Assembly: GCA_047975195.1 (NCBI GenBank)
Contig: JBKEDB010000001.1
Span: forward strand, 144,931 to 208,930
Direction: 5' to 3'
Length of the DNA: 64,000 nucleotides
From: Cumulibacter sp047975195
Lineage (GTDB): Bacteria > Actinomycetota > Actinomycetes > Mycobacteriales > Antricoccaceae
Positions within the stretch are counted from its first letter, which is position 1. Each line of letters starts with the position of its first letter. Under the pieces are notes generated by a model. It worked only from the letters and a program-made list of their open reading frames with translations. It did not search any database and was not told the DNA's origin. Positions 1-7,988 of the stretch are shown one piece after another. A program made the position numbers and the translations under genes.

Positions 1-1544
1 ATCCCGGTCAATAGGGCCAGTCCCACGACCATTCCGACCATGCGGGCGACCACGACCATGGCGGACGCCGTCCCGTGGAACTCTGGCGCGGTGCGGGCGA
101 GCACGACGTTGTTGATCGGCGCGAGAGTCAGGCCCATACCCAGCCCAAGAAGCACGAGGACCACGTACGAGGCAGCGGTGGCCAGCGTCTCGGCACTCCA
201 CAGCGTCATTGCGAACAAACATCCCGCAGCAATCGCGAGCCCCAGAGCGATCACTGCGCCGTCGGCGAAGCGGCGCACGAGTACACCACCGAGCAGTGCT
301 CCCACCGGTACCGCAACCAAGAACCGCAACAGCACGAGCGCCGCAGCGACCTGGTCGTCGGTGTGACCCAGGCGAGCGAGCAGCGGGATATCAACGACGA
401 CCGCCACCAATGCCACCCCCACCAACAAACTCACCAGCAGCGCCAGGACAGTCCGGTGGGTGAACGTTTCACGTGGAACAACAGGGTTCGCCGCGCGGCG
501 ATGATGCAGTAGGTAACCAAGCGCCAGCAACACCGCTACCGGGAGCAGTGCATACCCGGCAGCGGAGACGATCTCGGTCTCGGGCTCGGCGGTGGCGAAG
601 GTGAGGATGACACAGCCCAGCGCGCCTCCGATCAGGAGCGCGCCGATGACGTCGGCGCGTGCCAGGATTCGCCGCGCGCCGATCACCGTCAGGAGTGCCG
701 CGATCGCGAGTACGCCCATGCCCACCACACCGATCGGCGTGAGCAGTCGCGCATCCGCGTCACCAAAGGGAACGAAGGGTGCGCCGTACGCGACAGAGGT
801 CACTAACGATACGGGCGCGATCAAGGCGAGCCCAGTGATTGCGCAGCCCACAAGCCACAGCACCGCCGCGATCCACCGGAAGACTCGCCGTTTGCCGCGG
901 CGCCGAGCATCGCCGCCGGAGTCCACCCCGGCGCCGGCGGAGTACACGTCGGTGCCGGCGACCTTGCGCCCGACGCCACCGACGCCCCCGACGAGCGCCA
1001 TCACGATGGCGAGTGCGACCCCGAGGACGGCATTCAACCAGAAAATCATTCGCCAGTCGGCAACGGCGATGACGACCGCGCCCAGTAGCGGGCCCAGCAC
1101 GCTGCCCAGTTCCTGCACGGCACCGACGATCCCGAGCGGCACACCGCGACGCTCGGCGGGCCACAGCCCACCCACGATCGCCAGGGTTGCCGGAATCAGA
1201 CCACCACCGCCGACGCCCTGAATCACCCGACCGGCAACGAGCGTGGGTAGGTCGTGGGCGAGCGCGGTCAGCGCAGATCCGGCTACGAAGATCGCCATGC
1301 ACCACAGCAACACGCGCTGACGGGAGACGAGGTCACTGATGCGTCCGATCAGCGGCAGCGCAGCGATATAGCCGAGCAGGAACCCGCTGATGATCGGCGT
1401 CGCGCGCTGCAGGGCATCAATGCCGATGCCGACGCCGGCCATCATGTCGGTGAGCGCGAGCACCACGACGTAAGTGTCTGCCGCGGCCAGTGCGACGGCG
1501 ATCGATGCGGTCGCCAGCAGGGCGTTACGGCTCGGTGATGTCAA
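1..1544 (-). CDS. MFS drug/lipid exporter, P55-like (DHA2 type), C-terminus off the left edge
   Basis: About 515 residues are visible; the frame is open to the left edge, so the C-terminus is missing. The translation is a chain of hydrophobic helices beginning with LLATASIAVALAAADTYVVV, and the MFS loop motif between helices 2 and 3 reads PLIGRISDLVSRQRV. A late segment (LGLGMGLTLAPINNVVLAR) is typical of the 14-helix EmrB/QacA branch. I place the start at a TTG at 1544 because it overlaps the last 20 bases of the upstream lipoprotein gene and no better start exists in frame, which suggests translational coupling. In Mycobacterium the LprG lipoprotein gene is followed by the overlapping MFS gene P55 (Rv1410c), and the two export triacylglycerides or lipoglycans to the outer envelope. 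That assignment here is inferred from gene pairing and family. Confidence 0.82.
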   Translation of the reverse strand, partial: MTSPSRNALLATASIAVALAAADTYVVVLALTDMMAGVGIGIDALQRATPIISGFLLGYIAALPLIGRISDLVSRQRVLLWCMAIFVAGSALTALAHDLPTLVAGRVIQGVGGGGLIPATLAIVGGLWPAERRGVPLGIVGAVQELGSVLGPLLGAVVIAVADWRMIFWLNAVLGVALAIVMALVGGVGGVGRKVAGTDVYSAGAGVDSGGDARRRGKRRVFRWIAAVLWLVGCAITGLALIAPVSLVTSVAYGAPFVPFGDADARLLTPIGVVGMGVLAIAALLTVIGARRILARADVIGALLIGGALGCVILTFATAEPETEIVSAAGYALLPVAVLLALGYLLHHRRAANPVVPRETFTHRTVLALLVSLLVGVALVAVVVDIPLLARLGHTDDQVAAALVLLRFLVAVPVGALLGGVLVRRFADGAVIALGLAIAAGCLFAMTLWSAETLATAASYVVLVLLGLGMGLTLAPINNVVLARTAPEFHGTASAMVVVARMVGMVVGLALLTG

Positions 1545-2217
1545 CGGGCTCGCCGTAGTCGGTCATCGTTACCGCGTACGTCGAATCGCCATCTCCGTAG
1601 AAGTCGCCGACCAACGTGATGGTGCGTAGGTCGCCGTTCTCGGTAATGCCGAAGGTGATGTCGTACTCGCCGTCGTCGTCGCCGAGCGATAGCAGGTCAT
1701 GTACTGGCGCCGCGTCGATCGTGCCGGTTACCTGGGTAAGGATCGCCGACCCGTCTCGGATTTGCTTCGCCATTGCCAGGTCGGTGGTTGCCCCCAGCAG
1801 CGACGGCAACCCGTCCGTGGGATGGAAGAACATCGCCGGGTTCGGTGCACCTAGATCCCCGAGGTCCATCGGCTGGTAGGACGGCGTGAAGAGTTTGGCC
1901 CACGTATCGGTGCCGATCGCGATGATGTCGACTGTCCCGTTGACCCCCTGGATCCGCCCGGTAATCGTACCGGCGAACTTCGGCTCCTGCGCGTCGATTA
2001 CACCCGAGCCCTCGGCGGCGCTGACGCCGTTGACGTCATCTGGCACATCCTGGCTACTGAGGCTGAACGCGACCGATCCAGCGTCTGCGAACGACGTCGA
2101 AGCGGTTGCGACCAGTTCGTTCGGATCGCCGTCCGGCACCGAACCGTCGTCGTTTCCGCTGCAGGCGGCCAGCATGAGGACTACCGGAACACCCATCAAT
2201 AGGGATCGCCGTCGCAT
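1525..2217 (-). CDS. lprG: LppX/LprAFG-family lipoprotein, LprG-like
   Basis: The 230-residue product opens with basic residues (MRRRS), a hydrophobic stretch and a lipobox LAAC, so it should be lipidated and anchored outside the membrane. The mature part has the LppX_LprAFG layout: an N-terminal helix with SFADAGSVAFSL, then alternating beta-strand segments (TWAKLFTPSYQPMD, AILTQVTGTIDAAPVHDLL, EYDITFGI). Family members form a half-barrel holding acylated lipids. I chose the ATG at 2217 because upstream in-frame starts would run into the divergent gene and would lack a signal sequence at the terminus. Its stop overlaps the start of the MFS gene, as in the mycobacterial lprG-P55 operon. The function in lipid or lipoglycan transfer is inferred. 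Confidence 0.83.
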   Translation of the reverse strand: MRRRSLLMGVPVVLMLAACSGNDDGSVPDGDPNELVATASTSFADAGSVAFSLSSQDVPDDVNGVSAAEGSGVIDAQEPKFAGTITGRIQGVNGTVDIIAIGTDTWAKLFTPSYQPMDLGDLGAPNPAMFFHPTDGLPSLLGATTDLAMAKQIRDGSAILTQVTGTIDAAPVHDLLSLGDDDGEYDITFGITENGDLRTITLVGDFYGDGDSTYAVTMTDYGEPVDITEP

Positions 2218-2326
2218 AAGGTCAGCGTAGTCTGTCGGCTCACGGATCGGCGTGCAGGGAACCTTGGGACGCCGCAATCGCTCGCACCTGCAGAACCGAC
2301 TACGCATCTTCAGAAGGACGCTGACC

Positions 2327-2929
2327 ATGGACAACCAGGACCCGACGCGCTCCATGCCGCCCGTGCGCGTCGACGCCGGCGAGGACGAGCAACCTCCCAG
2401 CGAACAGAAGGGCGCCGGACTGCCGTCCTGGGCAGCGCTGGTGATCGGTCTCGTCGTGGGATTGTTGCTGATTGGCGGCGGCTACCTCCTGGTCACCGAA
2501 CTCACCGAGGACGACCCGACGCCGCCACCTTCGAACTCCTCGTCGTCCGAATCGTCTGAATCCTCATCGGAGGGCACCAGCGACAGCCAACCTGGCACTG
2601 GCGGCGGTGGTTTAGGAACCGAAACGACGGAGTCGACCCCGAGCCAGGGCAGTATTCCGTTACCCAGTCTGCCGAATGCGCCCTCCGGCGGCAACCAGAA
2701 CGGTGGCGGTCAAGGCGGGAATCAGGGTGGAAACCAAGGTGGCGACCAGGGTGACACCGGCGACGACACCACCGACGATGACGACACAACCGATGATTCG
2801 GGCGCACCCGGCGACGACGACGACGCGAGCACCACGAGCGGGAACGGTGGGGGCTTCCCCGGCGGCAACGGTGGCACATTCCCCGGCGGCAACGGCACCC
2901 TGTCGAACCCCGACGCGGACGGAAACTAA
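2327..2929 (+). CDS. Single-pass membrane protein with low-complexity extracellular tail
   Basis: Two hundred residues preceded by an AGAAGGA ribosome site. Residues 1-33 are acidic and polar, 34-56 form one transmembrane helix (SWAALVIGLVVGLLLIGGGY), and the rest is a low-complexity tail: a Ser-rich block, a Gly/Gln/Asn block with repeated GGNQGG units, an Asp/Thr block (DDTTDDDDTT) and a terminal Gly/Phe/Pro-rich block with two FPGGNG copies. Such tails are common in actinobacterial wall-spanning proteins. No catalytic motif is visible and I do not recognise a named family. It is divergent from lprG. Confidence 0.7.
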   Translation: MDNQDPTRSMPPVRVDAGEDEQPPSEQKGAGLPSWAALVIGLVVGLLLIGGGYLLVTELTEDDPTPPPSNSSSSESSESSSEGTSDSQPGTGGGGLGTETTESTPSQGSIPLPSLPNAPSGGNQNGGGQGGNQGGNQGGDQGDTGDDTTDDDDTTDDSGAPGDDDDASTTSGNGGGFPGGNGGTFPGGNGTLSNPDADGN

Positions 2930-2982
2930 GCACGCCCACCCGCGTCATCGACGATGACCCGCGGTTGCTCATCCGCGGAAGC

Positions 2983-3086
2983 GGACACCACACAGTGCCC
3001 GCCTCCGCTATGCCAGCCGCCACACAGTCGCCCCCGACCTCCGCTGAGCCGGACACCACACAGTCGCCCCCGACCTCCGCTGAGCC
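2983..3086. repeat. 36-bp tandem repeat in the gap between convergent genes
   Basis: A 36-bp unit beginning CACACAGTCGCCCCCGACCT runs from 3021 to 3056. Its next copy, 3057 to 3086, is identical for 30 bases. A diverged copy sharing GGACACCACACAGT precedes it from about 2983. The repeat fills the middle of the 321-bp space (2930-3250) between two convergent genes; no credible gene or T-tailed terminator is visible there. Confidence 0.75.
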
Positions 3087-3250
3087 GCGCCAAGGCCGGA
3101 GTTCCGCAAGAAACGCAGAGAAAACGACTAGGCATCCACCTCTGCGCGATGCCTACCCGATTTGTCTGCGTCTTTTGCGACCGCTAGGCGCGGGTGAAGA
3201 TCGAGTCGGAGTGGCGCTTCAGTAGCGCGTCTCGCGCACCCGGCAGCGCG

Positions 3251-4159
3251 TCAGGCGGTGGGGTAGCGCTCCGCCGCGGCGAGGATTTCTGGCAGGGACG
3301 GTATAGACGCCACCGCACCTACGCGCTGTACGGCGAGCGCCGCAGCGGCAGAGGCGAGCTCGATACATCTACGTTCGTGGTGACCGGCAACTTTCGCCGC
3401 CGCATACACGCCAACAAACGCATCGCCGGCGGCCGTCGTGTCCACAGTGTCCACCTTCAGCGCGGCGACGCTCACCGGCTCCTCGCCAGATCGGCACAGC
3501 ATTGATCCAGCGGCACCAAGAGTGATCAGGACGGCGCTCACGCGCTCGTTGATCGTCGCCCCCAGTTGCTCGGGAGGACCCGACGAACCAGCGGCGAGCG
3601 CAGCTTCATGCTCGTTCACGATCAACAGGTCTACAGCATCAATGAGTTCGTCCGGCAGCTCTGCGTACGGCGCGGCGTTAAGTACGACTAACGTGCCGTG
3701 CGACCGTGCGAGCCGCGCAGCAGCGACGACAGTCGCTATCGGGATTTCCAACTGCATGAGCAAGATGTCTGCCTCGGCGATTGCTCGCCGTTCGGCCTCC
3801 CGCAATTCGGTCATCTCGGCGTTCGCTCCGGCGACGACCACGATCGCGTTCTCGGCTTCCGCATCGAGCATGACGTACGCCGTTCCGCTGGTCTCGTCCG
3901 GCACGCGTCGCAGCAAACTTGTGTCGATGCCGGCATCACGCATTCCATCGATCAGGAAGTCGCCGGTGTCGTCGTCGCCCACGCTGGCGATCAATATGGT
4001 GTTGGCGCCTGCCCGAGCTGACGCTACTGCCTGGTTATTGCCCTTGCCGCCTCGACCGCGCGCGGAGCGCTCGGTGATCACTGTTTCGCCGGGGCGCGGA
4101 ATTCGATCAAGTTCGATCACCACGTCGACATTCGCGCTACCAAGGACGACCACGCTCAT
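3251..4159 (-). CDS. rbsK: Ribokinase (PfkB family)
   Basis: The 302-residue protein has the usual ribokinase length. The N-terminal substrate motif is GSANVDVV, followed by RGGKGNNQAVASARAG, in which GGKGNNQA is the ribokinase sugar-binding loop. The C-terminal PfkB signature DTTAAGDAFVG carries the catalytic Asp and the anion-hole GAGD-like loop (AAGD here). It phosphorylates ribose at O-5 for entry into the pentose phosphate pathway. No ribose transporter or repressor lies beside it, so another pentose or nucleoside-derived sugar is possible. Confidence 0.88.
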   Translation of the reverse strand: MSVVVLGSANVDVVIELDRIPRPGETVITERSARGRGGKGNNQAVASARAGANTILIASVGDDDTGDFLIDGMRDAGIDTSLLRRVPDETSGTAYVMLDAEAENAIVVVAGANAEMTELREAERRAIAEADILLMQLEIPIATVVAAARLARSHGTLVVLNAAPYAELPDELIDAVDLLIVNEHEAALAAGSSGPPEQLGATINERVSAVLITLGAAGSMLCRSGEEPVSVAALKVDTVDTTAAGDAFVGVYAAAKVAGHHERRCIELASAAAALAVQRVGAVASIPSLPEILAAAERYPTA

Positions 4160-4204
4160 GCCGCGAACTTAGCAGGATTGGGCCTGGTCAGCGGCCCGTC
4201 TTAC

Positions 4205-5422
4205 CTAGGTGGTCTCGGCGGCGTCGTAATGGGCCTTGACTTCTTCGGGCGACAGCGCCTTCGAATACACCGATACGTCATCGACGGTGCCGGTGAATGC
4301 CGACTGACCGGTGTCGGAGGGCCATCCTGACGGCGCGTCACCGCAGATGGTCCAGTACCCCTCGACGCTGTTCACGGTGGTTCCAGCAGGTTCGGTGGCC
4401 ACCGGATTTCCGTCGATGTAGAGGGTGAGTCCGGCGGTACTCGACATGGTGGCGACCAGGTGGTGCCAGGAACCCGTGTTCACGGTGTCCGGACTCATCG
4501 CGAAGTACGGCGTCCCAAACTGATCGAGCGCGCCGAAGTACGCGCGACCGTCAGCACCGACGTACAGCACGCGGTCCGGCATCATGCCGGTGATCGGGTT
4601 CGCGAAGGTGACTATCGGCCCGCCACGGTTTGAAATGGTGTCGATCCACGCCTCGATCGTGAAATCACCGGCCGGCGTCTCGGCGGCTGTCGATGGCGCG
4701 CGTGATCCCCAGGTGCCACTGCAATCGACCGATCCCGATCCACCGACGTACGCCGAAAAACCGAGTACGGCGGCCTCGGCACCAATTTCGAGTTGAGCCT
4801 CGCCGACGGAATCGCCGCCGGCATCCTCGAGTTCGAACTGCCAGTAATGCACGGGTCCAGACTGCGCCACGACCTCCGGGTACGTCAGCGTCGGCGCCGC
4901 CGAACTCGGCGCAGCAGACAGTGAACCCTCGCTCGCCGGCGCGCCTGACTTTCCAGCGTTCGCTGGCGAGTCGCTCGGGCTGAACATGCGCGGGATAAGC
5001 ACAAAGCACCCGATCACGACAACGGCGGCGACTGCCGCACTGATGATCCAGCGGGACATCGCCCAACCGGGGCCTGACCGGCTGATCTCCACGTAGCCGC
5101 CCTGGTCGGATTCATCGGAGATCCACAACGAATCGTCGTCGTCTTCATCATCGTCCGCGTCGTCGTCAAGACCGGAGCCGTCCGCGCCAGAACCGTCCGC
5201 GCCAGAACCGTCCACATCAGAACTGTCCCCACCAGAAACCACGGCACCGGGATCAACGTTCTCGGCATCGCCGCGATCGGCATCGACGTCGCGCTCGTTC
5301 ATGCCGTCCTCAGCATCGCCGTTATCGGGCGGGACTTGAGCACCATCCTGGGCGGAATCCGCATCGAGTTCGGTGGCATCGCCCTCGTGGTCATCAGGCG
5401 TCTGCGGATCATCCGAACTCAT
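4205..5422 (-). CDS. Membrane-anchored LamG/concanavalin-like domain protein
   Basis: The 405-residue protein has three parts. Residues 1 to about 115 are very acidic with repeats of GSGADGSG and runs of Asp/Glu, and are predicted cytoplasmic. One transmembrane helix follows (SAAVAAVVVIGCFVLI). The outer part has a Ser/Pro/Ala linker and a laminin-G-like lectin fold, recognised by FTIEAWIDT, a strand pattern ending in WHHLVATMSSTAGLTLYIDG, and the closing FTGTVDDVSVYSKALSPEEV. LamG_3 domains bind glycans or proteins, so a cell-surface binding role is likely. I prefer the ATG at 5422; an in-frame GTG at 5512 would add 30 residues with no clear function. Ligand unknown. Confidence 0.72.
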   Translation of the reverse strand: MSSDDPQTPDDHEGDATELDADSAQDGAQVPPDNGDAEDGMNERDVDADRGDAENVDPGAVVSGGDSSDVDGSGADGSGADGSGLDDDADDDEDDDDSLWISDESDQGGYVEISRSGPGWAMSRWIISAAVAAVVVIGCFVLIPRMFSPSDSPANAGKSGAPASEGSLSAAPSSAAPTLTYPEVVAQSGPVHYWQFELEDAGGDSVGEAQLEIGAEAAVLGFSAYVGGSGSVDCSGTWGSRAPSTAAETPAGDFTIEAWIDTISNRGGPIVTFANPITGMMPDRVLYVGADGRAYFGALDQFGTPYFAMSPDTVNTGSWHHLVATMSSTAGLTLYIDGNPVATEPAGTTVNSVEGYWTICGDAPSGWPSDTGQSAFTGTVDDVSVYSKALSPEEVKAHYDAAETT

Positions 5423-5971
5423 GGAGTCGATTCTTGACCAGTTCGCGCCGATTCGGTGCGGGTTCGGCACACCTGTTGACGTGTTGTTACCGAACCGGCG
5501 CGCCGCCCTCACCGCGATCGCACGCCCGCGCGATCGCCCTCGTCGGGAACCTCCCGGCCAAGTCGTGTCCGCCTAACCCGCCGCGAACGCCGATGGTCAC
5601 CAAACCGAATCAATCATCCAAGTCGGACTTGACGTGGTGGGGCGCTTACGCTGGCCTGTTCCGATTGGATCCTGTCCGCCGAAGCAAGCCCGCGCAGCGT
5701 GGGAGATGTCCCGCATCTACAGACAATGAGCGGCAACTCCGCGAATGCGTGGAGGTCGGCGCGGACGTCCTCGAGCGTACCCGCGACGGTGGGGGCCGAG
5801 CGGGTCAGCATGTCGACGGATTCCGACGATGCGCAGCCATCGTTGCCAACCCGGGACTACACCAACCGGCAACGGCGCATGTGCCGCGTCGCGCACCGCG
5901 GGGGGTTCGATACCGCCGTCGCCTCCCGTCGTCATCGCGTGTCACGTCGCACGCGTAGGTGAACGGCACAG
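5423..5971. other. Intergenic region, no convincing gene
   Basis: About 550 bases separate the divergent LamG and tetR genes. Several open frames of 65-175 codons exist on both strands, but none has a recognisable domain, a good ribosome site or actinobacterial third-position codon bias. It may hold decayed sequence and the promoter of the LamG gene. Confidence 0.5.
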
Positions 5972-6009
5972 TTCCACCAGAAACCGAGAGTGAGTGTACA
6001 GTCACTCAC
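5972..6009 (+). promoter_or_regulatory. Probable autoregulated promoter with TetR palindrome, leaderless
   Basis: GTGAGTGTACAGTCACTCAC at 5990-6009 is a perfect 7-bp inverted repeat (GTGAGTG / CACTCAC) around a 6-base centre. The centre TACAGT (5997-6002) is itself a -10-like hexamer, and the GTG start of the tetR gene follows 7 bases later, so the transcript would start at or next to the start codon. A weak -35-like TTCCAC lies at 5972-5977. A repressor bound here would cover the -10 element. Confidence 0.65.
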
Positions 6010-6576
6010 GTGACACCACGTTCGCTTTCCACCGCTGCCGACCGCCGGCCCGTAATCGTGGACGCTGCACTCACGGCGCTGTCGCGAGGCGGTTATGCAG
6101 GAACCACGATCAGCGACATCGCGCGCGAAGCCGGGATATCAAGCGCCTATGTACTCAAACTGTTCGGCGGCAAGGAAGCGCTGTTCGTCGCAGCACTCAA
6201 CCGCTGCTTCGAGCGGATCGAGCACACACTCGCCGCGGTCGGAACACGCGAGACGCCCGCCGAGACCCTCCATGCCATGGGCGGCGCGTACGCCGACCTC
6301 ATCGCGGACCGCACGCTGCTTCAGATTCAGGTGCACGCGCAGTCGGTTGCCTCGATCCCGGCCATTGGCGACGCGTTGCGCGATGGGCTCGCGCGCATTA
6401 CCCGCTTCGTGAAGGAACGCTCCGGGGCCGAGGACGGCGACGTCCAACGGTTCATCGCCTACGGACAGCTCTGCCATCTCGTCGTGACGTCAGCAATCAC
6501 GGATATCGACGATGAATGGGCACGAATTCTCACCGACGGTCTACGCCACCCCGACGCGGCGAAAGGGAAGAAATGA
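6010..6576 (+). CDS. TetR/AcrR-family transcriptional repressor
   Basis: The 188-residue protein starts at a GTG at 6010 immediately behind the palindrome; the longer in-frame ATG at 5959 would put the operator inside the gene. The N-terminal helix-turn-helix is standard TetR: VIVDAALTALSRGGYAGTT, then ISDIAREAGISSAYVLKLFG, then GKEALFVAAL. The C-terminal all-helical part is the ligand and dimer domain. Its stop overlaps the start of the downstream NAD(P)-binding gene (ATGA), so the two are translationally coupled. It most likely represses its own operon until a small, perhaps electrophilic or quinone-like, ligand binds; the ligand is inferred only from the neighbour. Confidence 0.88.
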   Translation: MTPRSLSTAADRRPVIVDAALTALSRGGYAGTTISDIAREAGISSAYVLKLFGGKEALFVAALNRCFERIEHTLAAVGTRETPAETLHAMGGAYADLIADRTLLQIQVHAQSVASIPAIGDALRDGLARITRFVKERSGAEDGDVQRFIAYGQLCHLVVTSAITDIDDEWARILTDGLRHPDAAKGKK

Positions 6577-7421
6577 CGTCCACGCCCACGATCCTCCTCA
6601 CTGGCGCCACGGGAACGACCGGTCGCGCGACCGCTGCCGCGCTCACGGCACGCGGGATACCGTTCCGTCCCATGTCCAGGCACCAGTCGACCGAGGACTT
6701 CGCGGTACAAGCCGACCTCGACGACGCGGCCAGTGTGCGAGTTGCCCTGCACGGCGTGCGTGCTGCATACCTGGTGACACCGTCGACCCGGAACGCGGAA
6801 GAACAACAGAAGCGATTCGTTGATCTCGCGGCCGAAGCCGGCGTGCGACACCTCGTATTGCTGTCGCAACTCGGATCCGTCATTGATTCCCCAGTACGCT
6901 TCCTGCGCTACCACGCCGCCGTGGAGCAGCATGCGTTCGCGTCCGGGCTGGAGATCACCGCCCTGCGACCGAACCTATTCATGCAGGGTCTGCTTGCCGT
7001 CTCGAGCATCGTGTGGTCGGCACGGATCCTGCCCGCGCCGATCGGCGACGCCCGCGTAAGCCTCATCGACGTCCAGGACATCGGCGACATGGCCGCCGCG
7101 GCCTTGATCTCGGATGCCCCCTTAGGTATTCAGACGCTCACGGGGCCCGAGTCGCTGACGCACCTCGAACTAGCCGAAAGCCTGTCCGAGGCGACTGGTA
7201 CCGAGGTCCGCTTCGAAGACATCCCGCCGCGAAAGTTCGGCGAGATGCTCACTGGAATCCTGCCTGCTTGGCAGGTCGAAGGCCTGCTCGAGGACTACGC
7301 GCACTACGCCCGGGGTGAAGCCGCGGCCGTGTCGTCAGCAGTACCGGATCTACTCGGCCGGCCGGCGCGCAGCTTCCGTGATTTCGCGAGCGAGAACGCG
7401 TCCGCTTTCCGCAGCGAGTAA
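6573..7421 (+). CDS. NmrA-like NAD(P)-dependent oxidoreductase
   Basis: The 282-residue protein begins with a Rossmann motif, TILLTGATGTTGRATAAALT, a variant of the GxxGxxG of atypical SDR/NmrA proteins. It then follows the fold: HLVLLSQLG near the third strand, RYHAAVEQHAFASGLEITALRP, and a PIGDARVSLIDVQDIGDMAA segment. These proteins include NAD(P)H:quinone reductases and NADP sensors. The ATG at 6573 overlaps the tetR stop and follows AAGGGAAG. Control by the upstream TetR is inferred from coupling and the operator. The substrate is unknown. Confidence 0.83.
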   Translation: MTSTPTILLTGATGTTGRATAAALTARGIPFRPMSRHQSTEDFAVQADLDDAASVRVALHGVRAAYLVTPSTRNAEEQQKRFVDLAAEAGVRHLVLLSQLGSVIDSPVRFLRYHAAVEQHAFASGLEITALRPNLFMQGLLAVSSIVWSARILPAPIGDARVSLIDVQDIGDMAAAALISDAPLGIQTLTGPESLTHLELAESLSEATGTEVRFEDIPPRKFGEMLTGILPAWQVEGLLEDYAHYARGEAAAVSSAVPDLLGRPARSFRDFASENASAFRSE

Positions 7422-7531
7422 CAGCACACTGCGACGAACGGTCCTGGTAGATCCACCGGGAGTGAACGCACCGACATACGAGTAGAGACCCTCCTCGTCA
7501 TCCGAAAAGGGTCTCTGACCTGAGATATTTG

Positions 7532-7604
7532 TGGAGCCACGGGGAATCGAACCCCGGACCTCCTGCTTGCAAAGCAGGCGCTCTACCAATTGAGCTATGG
7601 CCCC
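7532..7604 (-). tRNA. tRNA-Ala (anticodon TGC)
   Basis: Seventy-three bases fold as a cloverleaf: acceptor GGGGCCA/TGGCTCC with discriminator A, D arm AGCTCAATTGGTAGAGC, anticodon arm CCTGCTTTGCAAGCAGG with TGC in the loop, and T arm CGGGGTTCGATTCCCCG. No CCA is encoded. It belongs to the ile-ala tRNA pair downstream of gyrase, as in mycobacteria. Confidence 0.97.
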
Positions 7605-7612
7605 GCGTGTTA

Positions 7613-7732
7613 CTAACTTACTGCGCCGCCGGTCGCCTCACTCCAAAGTTTGGCGTCCTTCTTCGCTTCCTGCTGCCGCTTGGCGAAGACCACCCCACCG
7701 ATGGCCAGCAGCGCGAGCATGAACTTGCGCAT
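7613..7732 (-). CDS. DLW-39 family small protein
   Basis: A 39-residue protein lies between the two tRNA genes, with a strong ribosome site (GAGAGGGG) 6-7 bases before its ATG. It starts MRKFMLALLAIGGVVFAKR, a single short membrane helix, then a charged stretch with KDAKLWSEATGG. Length, position and the conserved LW-E-AT signature match the actinobacterial DLW-39 family, here with KLW in place of DLW. The function of the family is unknown. It is too short for most gene finders. Confidence 0.85.
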   Translation of the reverse strand: MRKFMLALLAIGGVVFAKRQQEAKKDAKLWSEATGGAVS

Positions 7733-7761
7733 CGGGTGCCCCTCTCGAGCGGGATAGTGCG

Positions 7762-7835
7762 TGCGCCTGGGAAGAATCGAACTTCCGACCTCATCCTTAT
7801 CAGGGATGCGCTCTAACCGACTGAGCTACAGGCGC
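7762..7835 (-). tRNA. tRNA-Ile (anticodon GAT)
   Basis: Seventy-four bases: acceptor GCGCCTG/CAGGCGC with discriminator A, D arm AGCTCAGTCGGTTAGAGC, anticodon stem GCATCC/GGATG with GAT in the loop, and T arm GGAAGTTCGATTCTTCC. No CCA is encoded. It is transcribed in the same direction as gyrBA but is separated from it by a terminator. Confidence 0.97.
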
Positions 7836-7836
7836 T

Positions 7837-7854
7837 CGAGCATCTCTATGCTCG
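7837..7854. other. Short hairpin immediately before tRNA-Ile
   Basis: CGAGCAT-CTCT-ATGCTCG is a perfect 7-bp stem with a 4-base loop that ends one base from the tRNA 5' end. It could be a processing or transcription signal for the tRNA precursor; this is not established. Confidence 0.4.
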
Positions 7855-7945
7855 GAACAACCGCTCCATCGTACACAGAGCAGCTCCTCCGGGGAAAGTC
7901 CGGGTGACATAGATCGCCCCTGCCAGCCGAGGACCCTCGCATGCA

Positions 7946-7975
7946 AAATGCCCCGGAGTGATCCGGGGCGTTTTG
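7946..7975 (-). terminator. Rho-independent terminator after gyrB-gyrA-DUF3566
   Basis: GCCCCGG (7950-7956) pairs with CCGGGGC (7963-7969) around AGTGAT. On the minus strand the stem is followed by ATTTTG, and on the plus strand by GTTTTG, so it could act in both directions. It lies 20-40 bases past the DUF3566 stop and insulates the tRNA genes. Confidence 0.82.
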
Positions 7976-7988
7976 AGAACTGAACCGA

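Noticed and set aside
466..479. Further parS-like site, GTTTCACGTGGAAC
   Set aside because: It has one mismatch within the core and sits 25 kb from the cluster; it falls at a Pro-Arg-Glu-Thr segment of the MFS protein and is probably chance.
5717..5935. 72-codon minus-strand frame and overlapping frames in the LamG-tetR spacer
   Set aside because: Several frames overlap each other without domain, start signal or distinguishing codon bias.
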